From: CAWBLP01 sp963789495
GTDB taxonomy: Bacteria > Pseudomonadota > Alphaproteobacteria > Acetobacterales > Acetobacteraceae
Direction of reading: 5' to 3'
Assembly: GCA_963789495.1 (NCBI GenBank)
Contig: CAWBLP010000018.1
Location: 62,001-126,000, forward strand
DNA: 64,000 nucleotides
Below are positions 55,935 to 64,000 of this stretch, one piece after another. The notes under the pieces were generated by a model. The model was given only the letters and a program-made list of their open reading frames with translations, did not search any database and had not been told where the DNA came from. How positions within the stretch are numbered: position 1 is the first letter of the stretch; each line of letters opens with the position of its first letter. Made by a program: the position numbers and the translations under genes.

Positions 55935-57251
55935 ATGCCCACGGTCACCGTCGCAGGGGCGCACGGCACCACCGTTACCCTTCAGTTCGATTCCGCCGCC
56001 AACGCCATCCTGGCGCAGACCCTCGCCAATGCCATCACCGCCGGGGTGAAAGCAGGTTCGATCCTGCCGGCTTCGGACAGCATGGGGCCGCCGCCGCCTC
56101 TGCCACCCGGCAAGACCGGCGAATACATCCAGACACATCCGGGGTTGACCGTGCTGCCAACCGGCTACGACGCCGTGGTGGTCAACACCCGCGACGCGGT
56201 GGTGCTCGGTTCGGGCGATGATAACGAGGCCGTGCTGGCCGGCAAGAAGGGCCTCAATTTCCTCGCCACCGGCGGATCGGGCACCGTCGCCGCCGGTGGT
56301 GGTGACAGCCGTATCTTCATCCCGACCGGGGATAACGGGAACTGGGCCATCTACACCGGCAATGGCGACGACAGCGTGCTGGCGTTCGGCGGCGGCAACA
56401 ACACGATCAGCGCCGGCCGTGGCGCCAACACCATCATTCTGGGCGGCGGCCACGACGTCGTGCAATCGACGGGTGATGACACCGTGCTGGCCGGCAGCGG
56501 CGCCGCCACAATCAGCGCCATCAAGGCCCATAGCGATCTCATCTACGGCGGATCCGGGTCGCTCACCTTCGTCGGTGGCGAGGGTGGTGCCACGGTGCTC
56601 GGCACCACCGGCAGCGTCACCGTGCTCGGCGGTGGTGGACCCGAGCTGCTGAAAGGCGGCAGCGACGGCAACAACCTGCTGATGGCGGGCAACGGTGCGG
56701 CGACGCTGTACGGCGGCGGCAATGGCGACACACTGTTCGCTGCCGGGATGCATGACCAGACGCTGTTGGCCGGCGGCGGCAACGAGACACTGTTCGGAGG
56801 CTTCGGCGCCGGCGACAACACGTTCCACGCCGGCAGCGGCAACAACCAACTGCTGGGCGGCCTGGGCAACGACACCATGATCGCCGGCAGCGGGGCCGCG
56901 ACCATGACCGGCGGGTTCGGCGCTGACCAGTTCCTGTTCATCAATGGCCAGGCCGGCGGGACCGACTTGATCCAGGACTTCAACAGCGATGACAAGATCG
57001 GTCTGCAAGGCTATGGGCGGCACGCCATCGCGAATGCACTGAAGACCCAGACGGTCTCAGGTGGGTCGGTCACGATCACGCTGTCCGACAGCACGCAGAT
57101 CACCTTCGGCGGGGTCACCTCACTGAGCGCCGCCAATTTCGCTGCCAGCGGCGGCATTGGTGGCGACGGTCACGGTGGTGGCGGTGGGCACGACGACCAT
57201 CACGAACAACACGGCCACGGGCACGGGCACGGTGGGTTTCATGGCTCCTGA
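55935..57251 (+). CDS. Glycine-rich beta-roll (RTX-like) protein with His-rich tail
   Basis: 438 residues. A short N-terminal domain (TVTVAGAHGTTVTLQFDSAA) and a proline stretch (MGPPPPLPPGK) are followed by about 280 residues of GGxGxDx-type repeats such as YTGNGDDSVLAFGGGNNTIS, LAGGGNETLFGGFGAGDNTF and LLGGLGNDTMIAGSG. This is the pattern of hemolysin-type calcium-binding beta rolls. A C-terminal domain (TDLIQDFNSDDKIGLQGYG) resembles those of type I secreted proteins. The last 30 residues hold nine His (HDDHHEQHGHGHGHGG), a possible metal site. No secretion genes are in the window. Secretion is inferred. Confidence 0.82.
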   Translation: MPTVTVAGAHGTTVTLQFDSAANAILAQTLANAITAGVKAGSILPASDSMGPPPPLPPGKTGEYIQTHPGLTVLPTGYDAVVVNTRDAVVLGSGDDNEAVLAGKKGLNFLATGGSGTVAAGGGDSRIFIPTGDNGNWAIYTGNGDDSVLAFGGGNNTISAGRGANTIILGGGHDVVQSTGDDTVLAGSGAATISAIKAHSDLIYGGSGSLTFVGGEGGATVLGTTGSVTVLGGGGPELLKGGSDGNNLLMAGNGAATLYGGGNGDTLFAAGMHDQTLLAGGGNETLFGGFGAGDNTFHAGSGNNQLLGGLGNDTMIAGSGAATMTGGFGADQFLFINGQAGGTDLIQDFNSDDKIGLQGYGRHAIANALKTQTVSGGSVTITLSDSTQITFGGVTSLSAANFAASGGIGGDGHGGGGGHDDHHEQHGHGHGHGGFHGS

Positions 57252-57337
57252 CTTCGGCTGAACGCGTCCGCCTCTTCCCAATCACCGGATCGTCCCCATC
57301 CTTGCTGATAATGATCAAGTGAAGGGGAGAGGCGCCC

Positions 57338-57943
57338 ATGCGTGCACGGGGTTTGCTGGCGGTCTTGCTAGGCTGCCTGATCGCAACTGCAGTTGCCGCG
57401 CAACCGGCATCGCCGACACGGATTCGCGGCACCATCGCCGCGGTCGATGACCACAGCCTGACCGTGGCCACGCGCGAAGGTCCGAAGGTGCAGGTCGCAC
57501 TCTCCGACAAACTCACCGTAGCCACCGTACGCAAGATCGAGCTCGGTGCGATCGATACCAACAGCTACGTCGGTATCGCCACCCGTACCGGTGCGGACGG
57601 CAAGCCGGAAGCGATCGAGGTGCTGGTGTTTCCCGACGCCATGCGCGGTGCCGGGGAAGGCCATTACGCCTGGGATCTGGAGCCCGGCAGCATGATGACC
57701 AACGGCACCGTCACCGCAACCGCGCAGGCCGTCGCCGGACGGGAATTCACCGTGCTCTACAAGGGCCAGTCCATCGCCATCCATGTGCCGCCGGATGCGC
57801 CGGTGGTGACCTTCGCTCCGGCCGAGCGCGCGGACCTGAAGCCGGGGGAACGGGTGCTGCTGTCAGCGACGAAGAACGCCGCGGGTCAGTTGTCGACCGG
57901 CCGGGTCACGGTCAGCAAGAATGGCGTCGCGCCGCCGATGTAA
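57338..57943 (+). CDS. Small secreted protein of unknown function
   Basis: 201 residues. It has a signal peptide MRARGLLAVLLGCLIATAVA with probable cleavage after AVAA. The mature part has two beta-rich halves: RIRGTIAAVDDHSLTVATRE, VALSDKLTV, then a second KGQSIAIHVPP, TFAPAERADLKPGERVLLSA and TGRVTVSKNG. The pattern is like DUF5666/OB-type periplasmic proteins. It is read in the same direction as the beta-roll gene 86 bp upstream. Function unknown. Confidence 0.75.
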   Translation: MRARGLLAVLLGCLIATAVAAQPASPTRIRGTIAAVDDHSLTVATREGPKVQVALSDKLTVATVRKIELGAIDTNSYVGIATRTGADGKPEAIEVLVFPDAMRGAGEGHYAWDLEPGSMMTNGTVTATAQAVAGREFTVLYKGQSIAIHVPPDAPVVTFAPAERADLKPGERVLLSATKNAAGQLSTGRVTVSKNGVAPPM

Positions 57944-58057
57944 CAAAAGCCACCGAGCCGAAATCCAGCAGAACAGATCGAAGCTCATCGTCAACCCGAT
58001 CGGCTCGGCGTGGCCGTCGCGGAGGTATGGCAGCGTTCGTTCCGACCGGGACAAAAC

Positions 58058-58131
58058 TGGAGCGGGTGAAGGGAATCGAACCCTCGTATGCAGCTTGGGA
58101 AGCTGCCGTTCTACCATTGAACTACACCCGC
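58058..58131 (-). tRNA. tRNA-Gly (CCC)
   Basis: 74 nt including an encoded CCA. The acceptor stem gcgggtg/cacccgc is perfect, the anticodon loop is ttCCCaa closed by gcagc/gctgc, and the T-arm is gagggttcgattccctt. The discriminator base is T (U). Confidence 0.95.
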
Positions 58132-58213
58132 GCCGGGCGGCCGAAACGTATAAGGGAGCCGGGTTGACGGCGCAATCCACTCGGCCCTACCTTGCGACCC
58201 GCCGGTTCGCCGG

Positions 58214-58270
58214 TCCTCGTGATTTGTCCGGCCGGATTGCGGCGAGGTAAAACAATCGCGCTAAAGAGGC
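58214..58270 (+). promoter_or_regulatory. SAM-II riboswitch
   Basis: tcctcgtgatttgtccggcc then ggattgcggcgaggtaaaac and aatcgcgctaaagagg follow the SAM-II order: GTGATTTG, stem, TTGC, GGTAAA, then CGCTAAA closing the pseudoknot. It ends about 73 bp before the metZ ATG. SAM-II aptamers are found in alphaproteobacteria before metZ, metA and metX and turn the gene off when S-adenosylmethionine is abundant. Confidence 0.88.
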
Positions 58271-58342
58271 CAGTCGCACGCCCCATCGCCGGGCCGCGAC
58301 TGCTCCACCGGTCGGGCCAACACGTTGCAAAGGCCCAGACAC

Positions 58343-59572
58343 ATGACCACCACCCCCTCCGGCGACCGCGCCGCCACCTACCGCCCCGCGACCCGCCTGG
58401 TCCATGGCGGCGTCCAGCGCAGCCAGCACGGCGAGACCGCCGAAGCGCTGTTCCTCACCTCCGGCTATGTCTACGACAGCGCCGAACAGGCTGAGGCGAC
58501 CTTCGCCGGCACCGTCGAGCACTACCAGTATTCGCGCTTCGCCAACCCGACCATCAGCATGCTGGAAGAGCGGCTCTGCCTGATCGAAGGTGCCGAGGCC
58601 TGCCGCACCACTGCCACCGGCATGGCCGCGGTGAACGCCGCGCTGCTGTCGCATCTGAAGGCCGGCGACCGTGTCGTCGCGTCCCGCGCGCTGTTCGGCT
58701 CCTGCCACTGGATCGTCTCCACTCTGCTGCCGAAATTCGGCATTGTCAGCGAGTTCGTCGACGGCTCCGACCTGGACCAGTGGCGCGCGGCGCTGGCGAA
58801 GCCGGCCCAGCTGGTGCTGCTGGAGACGCCGTCCAACCCGATGCTGGAGATCGTCGACCTGCGCGCGGTGGCGGATCTGGCACACGCGGCCGGGGCGATC
58901 GTGGTGGTGGACAACGTGTTCGCCACCCCGCTGCTGCAACAGCCACTGCAGTTGGGCGCCGATGTCGTGGTCTATTCCTGCACCAAGCATATCGACGGCC
59001 AGGGCCGCGTGCTGGGTGGCGCGATCCTGTCCAACGCCAAGTGGATCAACGACACGCTGCAGCCGTTCATCCGCAACACCGGCCCGGCGCTGTCGGCGTT
59101 CAACGCCTGGCTGCTGCTGAAGGGCCTGGAGACGCTGCCCCTGCGCGTCGAGGCGAGCTGCCGCGCGGCGGTGCGGCTGGCGGATTTCCTGGCCGAACAG
59201 CCGGCGGTTTCCCGCGTCTGGTACCCCACCCGCGCGGACCATCCGCAACGCGCGCTGGCCATGGCGCAGATGCAGGGCGGCGGCACGGTGGTCACCTTCG
59301 AGGTCGCCGGCGGCAAGGACGCGGCATTCCAGGTGATGAACGCGTTCCGCCTGGTCGCGGTCTCGAACAACCTCGGCGATTCGAAGTCGCTCGCGACTCA
59401 TCCCGCGACCACCACTCATATGCGCATCGGCGCGGAGGAGCGGTCCAGATTGGGCATTACCGACGGGGTGATCCGACTGTCCGTGGGGCTGGAGGATGCC
59501 GCCGACCTGCAGGACGACCTGGCACAGGCGCTGGCCTCGCTGGGCACATTGCGGGCGGAGGCGGCGGAGTAG
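58343..59572 (+). CDS. metZ: O-succinylhomoserine sulfhydrylase
   Basis: 409 residues. PLP enzyme that makes homocysteine from O-succinylhomoserine and sulfide in methionine synthesis. The PLP lysine is Lys215 (YSCTKHIDGQGRVLGG). Other marks are YSRFANPTISMLEERLCLIE, ETPSNPMLEIVDLRAVADLA and SLGGAESL-like VSNNLGDSKSLATHPATTTH. The ATG at 58343 follows a SAM-II riboswitch, which supports the methionine role and argues against cystathionine enzymes. It is convergent with cydC across a perfect palindrome. Confidence 0.93.
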   Translation: MTTTPSGDRAATYRPATRLVHGGVQRSQHGETAEALFLTSGYVYDSAEQAEATFAGTVEHYQYSRFANPTISMLEERLCLIEGAEACRTTATGMAAVNAALLSHLKAGDRVVASRALFGSCHWIVSTLLPKFGIVSEFVDGSDLDQWRAALAKPAQLVLLETPSNPMLEIVDLRAVADLAHAAGAIVVVDNVFATPLLQQPLQLGADVVVYSCTKHIDGQGRVLGGAILSNAKWINDTLQPFIRNTGPALSAFNAWLLLKGLETLPLRVEASCRAAVRLADFLAEQPAVSRVWYPTRADHPQRALAMAQMQGGGTVVTFEVAGGKDAAFQVMNAFRLVAVSNNLGDSKSLATHPATTTHMRIGAEERSRLGITDGVIRLSVGLEDAADLQDDLAQALASLGTLRAEAAE

Positions 59573-59611
59573 GACGTCGCGGGGGCAGCGCGCGCTGCCC
59601 CCGCGACGTCC
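59572..59611. terminator. Perfect 40-bp palindrome between convergent genes
   Basis: ggacgtcgcgggggcagcgc is followed immediately by its exact reverse complement. It starts at the last base of the metZ stop codon and ends eight bases before the cydC stop. It can serve as a two-way transcription stop, although neither side has a T-tract. No other copy was seen. Confidence 0.7.
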
Positions 59612-59619
59612 GGCCGCGC

Positions 59620-61248
59620 TCAGGCCGCGGCAGCGACGGCCTTGCCGCCCGACAGGCGCCAGATCCGGTCCAGCCGCTCCACGCCGGTCAGCCGGTGCGC
59701 AATCAGGATCACGCTGCGGCCCTCCGCCACCTCGTTCAGCGTGGCGAAGAACTCGCGTTCGGTTTCGGCATCCAGGCCGGCGCAGGGTTCGTCCAGGATC
59801 AGGATCGGCGCCGGCGACAGCAAAGCGCGCGCAAGCGCCAGGCGACGGCCCTGGCCGCCGGAAAAGAGAGCACCGCCCTCCCCCACCCAACTGTCCAACC
59901 CGTCCGGCAAGGCACGCACCACGTCGCCGACATGGGCGGCGTCCAATGCGGCCCAGAGCGCTGCATCGGTTGCCTCGGGCCGGGCCAGTTGCAGGTTGGC
60001 ACAGATGGTGTCGTCGAACAGATGCGTGCTCTGGCTCAGCCAGGCGATCTGCGTTCGCACGGCGGCGGCATCCAGTTCGGCGATGTCGGTGCCGCCCAGC
60101 AGGATGCGGCCGGATTGGGGACCGACCACCTTCAGCAGCAAGGCGGCAAGGGTGGATTTTCCGGCGCCGGACGGGCCGAGCAGGGCGACGCGGGCGCCTT
60201 GGGGGATCTCCAATGACAATCCGTCGAATACCGTGGCCCGGTCCGGCTGCCAGCGGAATTGCACGGCTTCCACCCGCAACGCAAAGCTGCCGGGCAACGC
60301 GGCCGGGTGAACCGGTTCGGCAATCGGAGGAGCCGTGTCGGCCACGGCCAGTACGCGACGGGCAGCGGCGGCGGCATGGCCGGCCAGGGCTCCGGCCCGC
60401 GGCAGGCCGCCCACGGCCTCGAACGCCGCCACCACCAGGAAGGCGGCCGCGACCGCACCCGCGGGATTCGCCCCGGCGGTCAGCAGCACCGCGAAGATGG
60501 CCGCCTGGCCGCACAGGAAGGCGGCGGCGCCGGCCAGCGCGGTGCGCCGCGCCAGGTCGTGCTGCGCGGTCAGCAGGGCGGCCTCGCGGCTTTGCACATT
60601 GGCCAGCATACGGCCTTCCGCACCGAAGGCACGTACCTCGCGCAGGCCGGTCAGTGCGTCGAGCGCGGCGATCCGCATGCCGCCGGCCGCGTCCGCCAGG
60701 CGCCCGCCTGCGCCGCTGGTCATACGTGCGGCGAGCAGCGGCAGGACGAACGCCGCGATGGCGAACAGTACGCCGATGGCGAGGCCGAGTGCGGGCACCT
60801 GCAGGCCGATCACCAAGACCAGCACCGGCAGCAGCAGCAAGGCGCCGGCGACCGGCACGACAATGCGCAGATACAGCCCGTCCAGTGCCTCTACATCGCC
60901 GACCAGACGCGCCAGCACGTCACCGGCCTGCCGGAAGCCCAGCCCGCCGGCGCCGGTACGGGTCAGCTGGCGGAAGAACCAGACGCGCAGATCGGCCAGC
61001 GCCCGGAACGTCGCCGCATGGGTCACGAGGCGCTCGAAATAGCGCAGCAGCACCCGGGCGATGCCGAGGCCGCGCAGCGCGGCGGGAGCCACCAGGATGC
61101 CGGCGGCGACGGCCGCGCCGATCGTGGCGCCGGACACCGCCATCAGTCCGACGCCGGCGGCGAGCGCGAGCAGCGAGACCACCAGGCCGAACAGCAGCCA
61201 CGCAATGCGGCCGCGCCACAGGCCCAGGATGCGCAGGAGATCGGTCAT
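59620..61248 (-). CDS. cydC: Thiol reductant ABC exporter subunit CydC
   Basis: 542 residues. Fused membrane and ATPase half of the CydDC heterodimer, which exports glutathione/cysteine and is needed to assemble cytochrome bd oxidase. Six helices are followed by Walker A LLGPSGAGKSTLAALL, the ABC signature region LFSGGQGRRLALARALL and Walker B ILILDEPCAGLD. The ATG at 61248 (MTDLLRILGLWRGRIAWLLF) is chosen because the upstream in-frame extension overlaps cydD and is not family-like. The gap to cydD is about 22 bp. No cydAB genes lie in the window. Confidence 0.9.
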   Translation of the reverse strand: MTDLLRILGLWRGRIAWLLFGLVVSLLALAAGVGLMAVSGATIGAAVAAGILVAPAALRGLGIARVLLRYFERLVTHAATFRALADLRVWFFRQLTRTGAGGLGFRQAGDVLARLVGDVEALDGLYLRIVVPVAGALLLLPVLVLVIGLQVPALGLAIGVLFAIAAFVLPLLAARMTSGAGGRLADAAGGMRIAALDALTGLREVRAFGAEGRMLANVQSREAALLTAQHDLARRTALAGAAAFLCGQAAIFAVLLTAGANPAGAVAAAFLVVAAFEAVGGLPRAGALAGHAAAAARRVLAVADTAPPIAEPVHPAALPGSFALRVEAVQFRWQPDRATVFDGLSLEIPQGARVALLGPSGAGKSTLAALLLKVVGPQSGRILLGGTDIAELDAAAVRTQIAWLSQSTHLFDDTICANLQLARPEATDAALWAALDAAHVGDVVRALPDGLDSWVGEGGALFSGGQGRRLALARALLSPAPILILDEPCAGLDAETEREFFATLNEVAEGRSVILIAHRLTGVERLDRIWRLSGGKAVAAAA

Positions 61249-61270
61249 GGACGACGGCTCCGCCGCGCCA

Positions 61271-62971
61271 TCACGCTGCACCGCGGGCCGGTACGGCCCG
61301 TCCGTCGCGCAGGTCCAGGCGGCGTCCGCCAAAGGCATGGGCGGCGGCGGAATGACTGGCCAGGATCACCGTCCGGCCGAGCGCGAGACGGCGCAGGCTA
61401 TCGAGCACCTCGGCCTCGGTGGCCGGATCGAGGTGAGAGGTCGGTTCGTCCAGCAACAACAGCGGTGCATTCTTCAGAAACGCACGCGCGATGGCGACGC
61501 GCTGCGCCTGGCCGCCGGACAGGCCGTAGCCGCCCTCGCCCACCCTGGTGTCCAGGCCTTCGGGCAGGCCCGCGGCAAATTCGGCCACCCGCGCGCTTCG
61601 GGCAGCTTCCTCGATCTCGGCATCGGTTGCCTCGGGCCGGGCGAAGCGGATGTTGTCGCGGATCGAGCCGGCGAACAGCACGGGACGCTGGCCGATCCAG
61701 GCGGTCAGCCGCGCCAGGGCCTGCGGCACCAGGTCGGAGATATCGGCGCCGTTGATCGTCACGCGCCCGGAGTCGGGACGGACGAACCCCAGTAGAATCT
61801 CGATGACGGAGGATTTCCCCGCACCGGATGGCCCGGCCAGCACCAGTGTCTCGCCGGCAGGGGCACGAAAGCTCAGCCCGTCCAGCGCTGGCCCGCGGGC
61901 CTGGTCCCAGGTGAGGCCGACGTTGTCGAAGCCGACGGTGACGCCGCGCGCGGCGACGGTGCGCACTTCCCGCGGCGGGGCGGGTTCCGGCAGCGGGGGC
62001 AGGCCGATCAGCGCCTCGGCCGCGCCGCTGGCGTGCAGCCGGTCCTGGTAGGCGGCGGCGAAGCCACGCAGCGGCGCGAAGAACTCCGGCACCAGCAACA
62101 GCACGAACAACGCCATGGCCGGGCTGCCGAGTCGCCCGGCCAGCAGGGCCAGCCCGTAGCGGATGGCCAACACCACCAGTGCCAGGGCGGCGGCCAGATC
62201 CAGCGCAGCGGAGGACAGGAACGCCACGCGCAGCACGCGCATGGTGCGGATCCGCAACTCATCCGCTGCCACCGCCAGGGCACGCGCCTCATCGTCGGCG
62301 CGCCCGTGCATCACGATGGTGGCGATGCCGCGCACCCGGTCGAGGAAACGGGCCTGCAGGCGCGACAATGCCAGGAATTGGCTGCGCGAGGCCGCGGCCG
62401 CGCCGATACCGGCTGCCGCCATCGCGATCGGCACCAGCAGGCCGCACAGGAACAGCACGAGGGCGGCCAGCGGGTCGGCCCAAAGCACTGCCAATGTCAC
62501 CAGAGCGGGGCCGGCCACGGCCAGATTCGCAGCGGGCACCCAGCGCGAGAACAGTCCGTCCACTGCTTCCACCCGATCGACCACGATGGCGGCCAGGTCG
62601 CCGGAATGCTGGGTTCGCAGCAAGGCGGGACCGGCATGCAGCAGGCGGGTCAGCGCGTCACTGCGCAGGCGACGGCGGCCGGCGGCGCCGGCGCTGAAGG
62701 CGGCGCGTTCCGACAGATAACCCAGCAGGGCACGCAGCAGCGCGAACAAGACGAAGCCGGCGAGGGCCAAGCGGATGCCGGTGGCGGCGGTCCCCGTGAG
62801 CTCGCTCGCCAGCACCAGCGCCACGCAGAATGCCTGCCCGATAGCCATTGCCGTACCCAGCAGCCCCAAGGCCAGCATGGGACGTGCGGCCTTCCCGCCG
62901 GCCCGCTGCTCCTGACGCAGCCAGGCGCGCGCCGCTGCCTTGCCGTTATCGTTCGCCATATCGAGCGGCAT
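61271..62971 (-). CDS. cydD: Thiol reductant ABC exporter subunit CydD
   Basis: 566 residues. Partner of CydC with the same layout. The membrane part begins near MLALGLLGTAMAIGQAFCVA. Walker A is VLAGPSGAGKSSVIEIL, the signature is YGLSGGQAQRVAIARAFL, and Walker B is PLLLLDEPTSHLD. The order cydD-cydC and the close spacing show one operon. Confidence 0.92.
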   Translation of the reverse strand: MPLDMANDNGKAAARAWLRQEQRAGGKAARPMLALGLLGTAMAIGQAFCVALVLASELTGTAATGIRLALAGFVLFALLRALLGYLSERAAFSAGAAGRRRLRSDALTRLLHAGPALLRTQHSGDLAAIVVDRVEAVDGLFSRWVPAANLAVAGPALVTLAVLWADPLAALVLFLCGLLVPIAMAAAGIGAAAASRSQFLALSRLQARFLDRVRGIATIVMHGRADDEARALAVAADELRIRTMRVLRVAFLSSAALDLAAALALVVLAIRYGLALLAGRLGSPAMALFVLLLVPEFFAPLRGFAAAYQDRLHASGAAEALIGLPPLPEPAPPREVRTVAARGVTVGFDNVGLTWDQARGPALDGLSFRAPAGETLVLAGPSGAGKSSVIEILLGFVRPDSGRVTINGADISDLVPQALARLTAWIGQRPVLFAGSIRDNIRFARPEATDAEIEEAARSARVAEFAAGLPEGLDTRVGEGGYGLSGGQAQRVAIARAFLKNAPLLLLDEPTSHLDPATEAEVLDSLRRLALGRTVILASHSAAAHAFGGRRLDLRDGRAVPARGAA

Positions 62972-63086
62972 TAGCGCAGCGCGCCCGGATTGGACAGCAT
63001 GCGGCGCTTAAAGTTCGTCCACGCCGAGGCAAGAACGCCAAGGTGAGGCAGCGGCGCCACGGCCTGCTCATGCTCGCTCCACGCCA

Positions 63087-63629
63087 TCAACCGCGGCCAT
63101 GCCGACGCACCGCATCGAACAGCTGGGCGGACGGCGCCAGGCGCGGCCCCTCGCCGGTATCGACCGGCGGCACGATCGTTACCCCCCAGCCGGCGAGTGC
63201 GGTCATCGAGGTCCGGGCGATCGGATGATCCAGCAGCGGCTGGTTCAGTGACGGCGCCACAATGACCGGCGTGCCCCGCCCGATCGCCTCGGCCGCCACC
63301 GACAGCGCGAGACTGTCAGCGATGCCATGGGCCAGCTTGTTGAGCGAGTTGAAACTGCAAGGTGCGAACAACACCACCCCGCGCGGCGGCCGCGGCCGAA
63401 TGGCCAGGTCGAAATAGGATTCGACCAGCTGGACGTCTGCCACATCGGCCAGGTCGCGCGGTGCGATCACCCGCGCAGCGTTGGGGGTAGGGATCACGAT
63501 GATGGTGGCGAAACCGCAGCCCGGCAGGCCGCGCGCCAGCTCCGGGCAGCGCGCCGCGGTGGTCGTACCGCTCAGGATCAGGTAGGCGATGTCGAATCGC
63601 TCGCCGCCGCCGGGGTCACCCGGGTCCAT
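63087..63629 (-). CDS. Flavoprotein family protein (Pfam Flavoprotein fold)
   Basis: 180 residues. The fold is that of the flavoprotein group that includes PPC decarboxylase and UbiX. Visible pieces are DIAYLILSGTTTAARCPELA, APCSFNSLNKLAHGIADSLA (the flavin-site S-x-N-KxAxGI-D pattern) and GTPVIVAPSLNQPLLDHPIA. The catalytic residues that would tell decarboxylase from prenyltransferase are not clear, so the reaction is not assigned. The ATG at 63629 (MDPGDPGGGERFDIAYLILS) is preferred. The long upstream frame is repeat-like. Confidence 0.78.
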   Translation of the reverse strand: MDPGDPGGGERFDIAYLILSGTTTAARCPELARGLPGCGFATIIVIPTPNAARVIAPRDLADVADVQLVESYFDLAIRPRPPRGVVLFAPCSFNSLNKLAHGIADSLALSVAAEAIGRGTPVIVAPSLNQPLLDHPIARTSMTALAGWGVTIVPPVDTGEGPRLAPSAQLFDAVRRHGRG

Positions 63630-63710
63630 GCCTCTCTCCTCGCCGCCTCCTCGCTGCAAGCACGCCTGCTCCGACCAATTCCAGGACGGCCGATACCCGG
63701 CCCGCCACGC

Positions 63711-63755
63711 CTCGAGCCGCCAATGCTTGAGCCCCCAATCCTTGAGCCTATCGCG
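63711..63755. repeat. 15-bp tandem array, three units
   Basis: ctcgagccgccaatg, cttgagcccccaatc, cttgagcctatcgcg. It lies in the 322-bp divergent region (63630-63951) between the flavoprotein and the HAD gene, where no other gene is supported. Confidence 0.7.
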
Positions 63756-63951
63756 TCTCGTGTTTGACTTCCGATACGACCGCGCGCTCCATGATTGCCG
63801 GAAATGCGCGTCCACACCACAGATCGCCTGCGCTCGGCTGGCCGCGGACTGGAGCTTAAAGGCGCCCGGATCGGGGTTTGCGGCAAGCGAGCCGGTCTCG
63901 CAGGAGAAATCTTGTGCAGTGCAACATAATCCGGCATATGCTGCCCGCGCG

Positions 63952-64000
63952 ATGACAGGTTCAGCCCGCCCCGCCGTGTTGCTGTATGATTGGGACAACA
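63952..64000 (+). CDS. HAD-family hydrolase, N-terminal fragment at window edge
   Basis: Only 16 residues are visible: MTGSARPAVLLYDWDN. A hydrophobic strand followed by DWDN fits HAD motif I (DxDxT), which would be completed by the next residue outside the window. A TTGTGC and CATATG pair 17 bases apart (63912-63940) could be its promoter. The family call rests on this short stretch. Confidence 0.55.
   Translation, partial: MTGSARPAVLLYDWDN

Noticed and set aside
63000..63086. Fragment resembling ribosomal protein L35 (a QRRHGLLML stretch)
   Set aside because: Too short, with an in-frame stop nearby and no ribosome site. Likeness to basic ribosomal proteins is common in GC-rich DNA.

Overview
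The window is high-GC alphaproteobacterial chromosome, most likely Rhodospirillales/Acetobacteraceae. The grounds are a complete 14-gene nuo operon followed by coaX and rnj, the rpmH-rnpA-yidD-yidC-engB block, a tig-clpP-clpX-lon-hup chain, a SAM-II riboswitch in front of metZ, and opgG/opgH. I assign the lineage from gene content and order, not from a database search. No insertion sequence, prophage, CRISPR array, rRNA or replication origin was seen.

Layout. 1-4.3 kb (minus): partial DUF1467 membrane protein, rnj, a YihY-type membrane protein and coaX. 4.4-19.7 kb (minus): respiratory complex I, nuoA to nuoN. The distal operon is cut into translationally linked pairs (G-H, I-J, K-L, M-N) by long inverted-repeat elements of one family, a family found nowhere else in the window. 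19.9-27.3 kb (minus): tRNA-Asp, tRNA-Val, hup, lon (with a likely heat-shock promoter and a strong terminator), clpX, clpP, tig and tRNA-Leu. 27.4-28.6 kb (plus): a 61-residue PEP-CTERM miniprotein and a TrmJ/SpoU-type methyltransferase.

28.8-33.3 kb is a stress module. A perfect FNR/FixK box precedes a secreted small protein, a Lon-like protease and a universal-stress-type protein. A convergent HPF/RaiA gene has its own near-perfect box. Together they suggest protein quality control and ribosome protection under oxygen limitation. 33.4-36.6 kb: an amino-acid racemase and a TVP38-FAD disulfide reductase fusion. 36.9-40.4 kb (plus): rpmH, rnpA, yidD, yidC and engB. 40.6-47.3 kb: an FAD monooxygenase-like protein, opgH/opgG and an NhaP-type antiporter. 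47.9-53.3 kb: a minus-strand operon of allantoinase-like deacetylase, methyltransferase, glycosyltransferase 9 and MFS pump, divergent from an ELM1-family gene. 53.3-57.9 kb: a 30-bp tandem array, a large unrecognised protein, a beta-roll protein with a His-rich tail and a small secreted protein. 58-64 kb: tRNA-Gly, riboswitch-controlled metZ, cydC/cydD, a flavoprotein and the start of a HAD hydrolase.

Many genes are frameshifted (nuoG, nuoE, the racemase, the TVP38 fusion, rnpA, yidD, yidC, engB). Where the repair is clear, it is often a single extra base in a short homopolymer. Several affected genes are expected to be essential and are otherwise intact, so local sequence error is likelier than decay, especially between 37.1 and 40.1 kb. 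Intergenic space is rich in structured repeats: two dispersed families and several 15-bp or 30-bp period tandem arrays.
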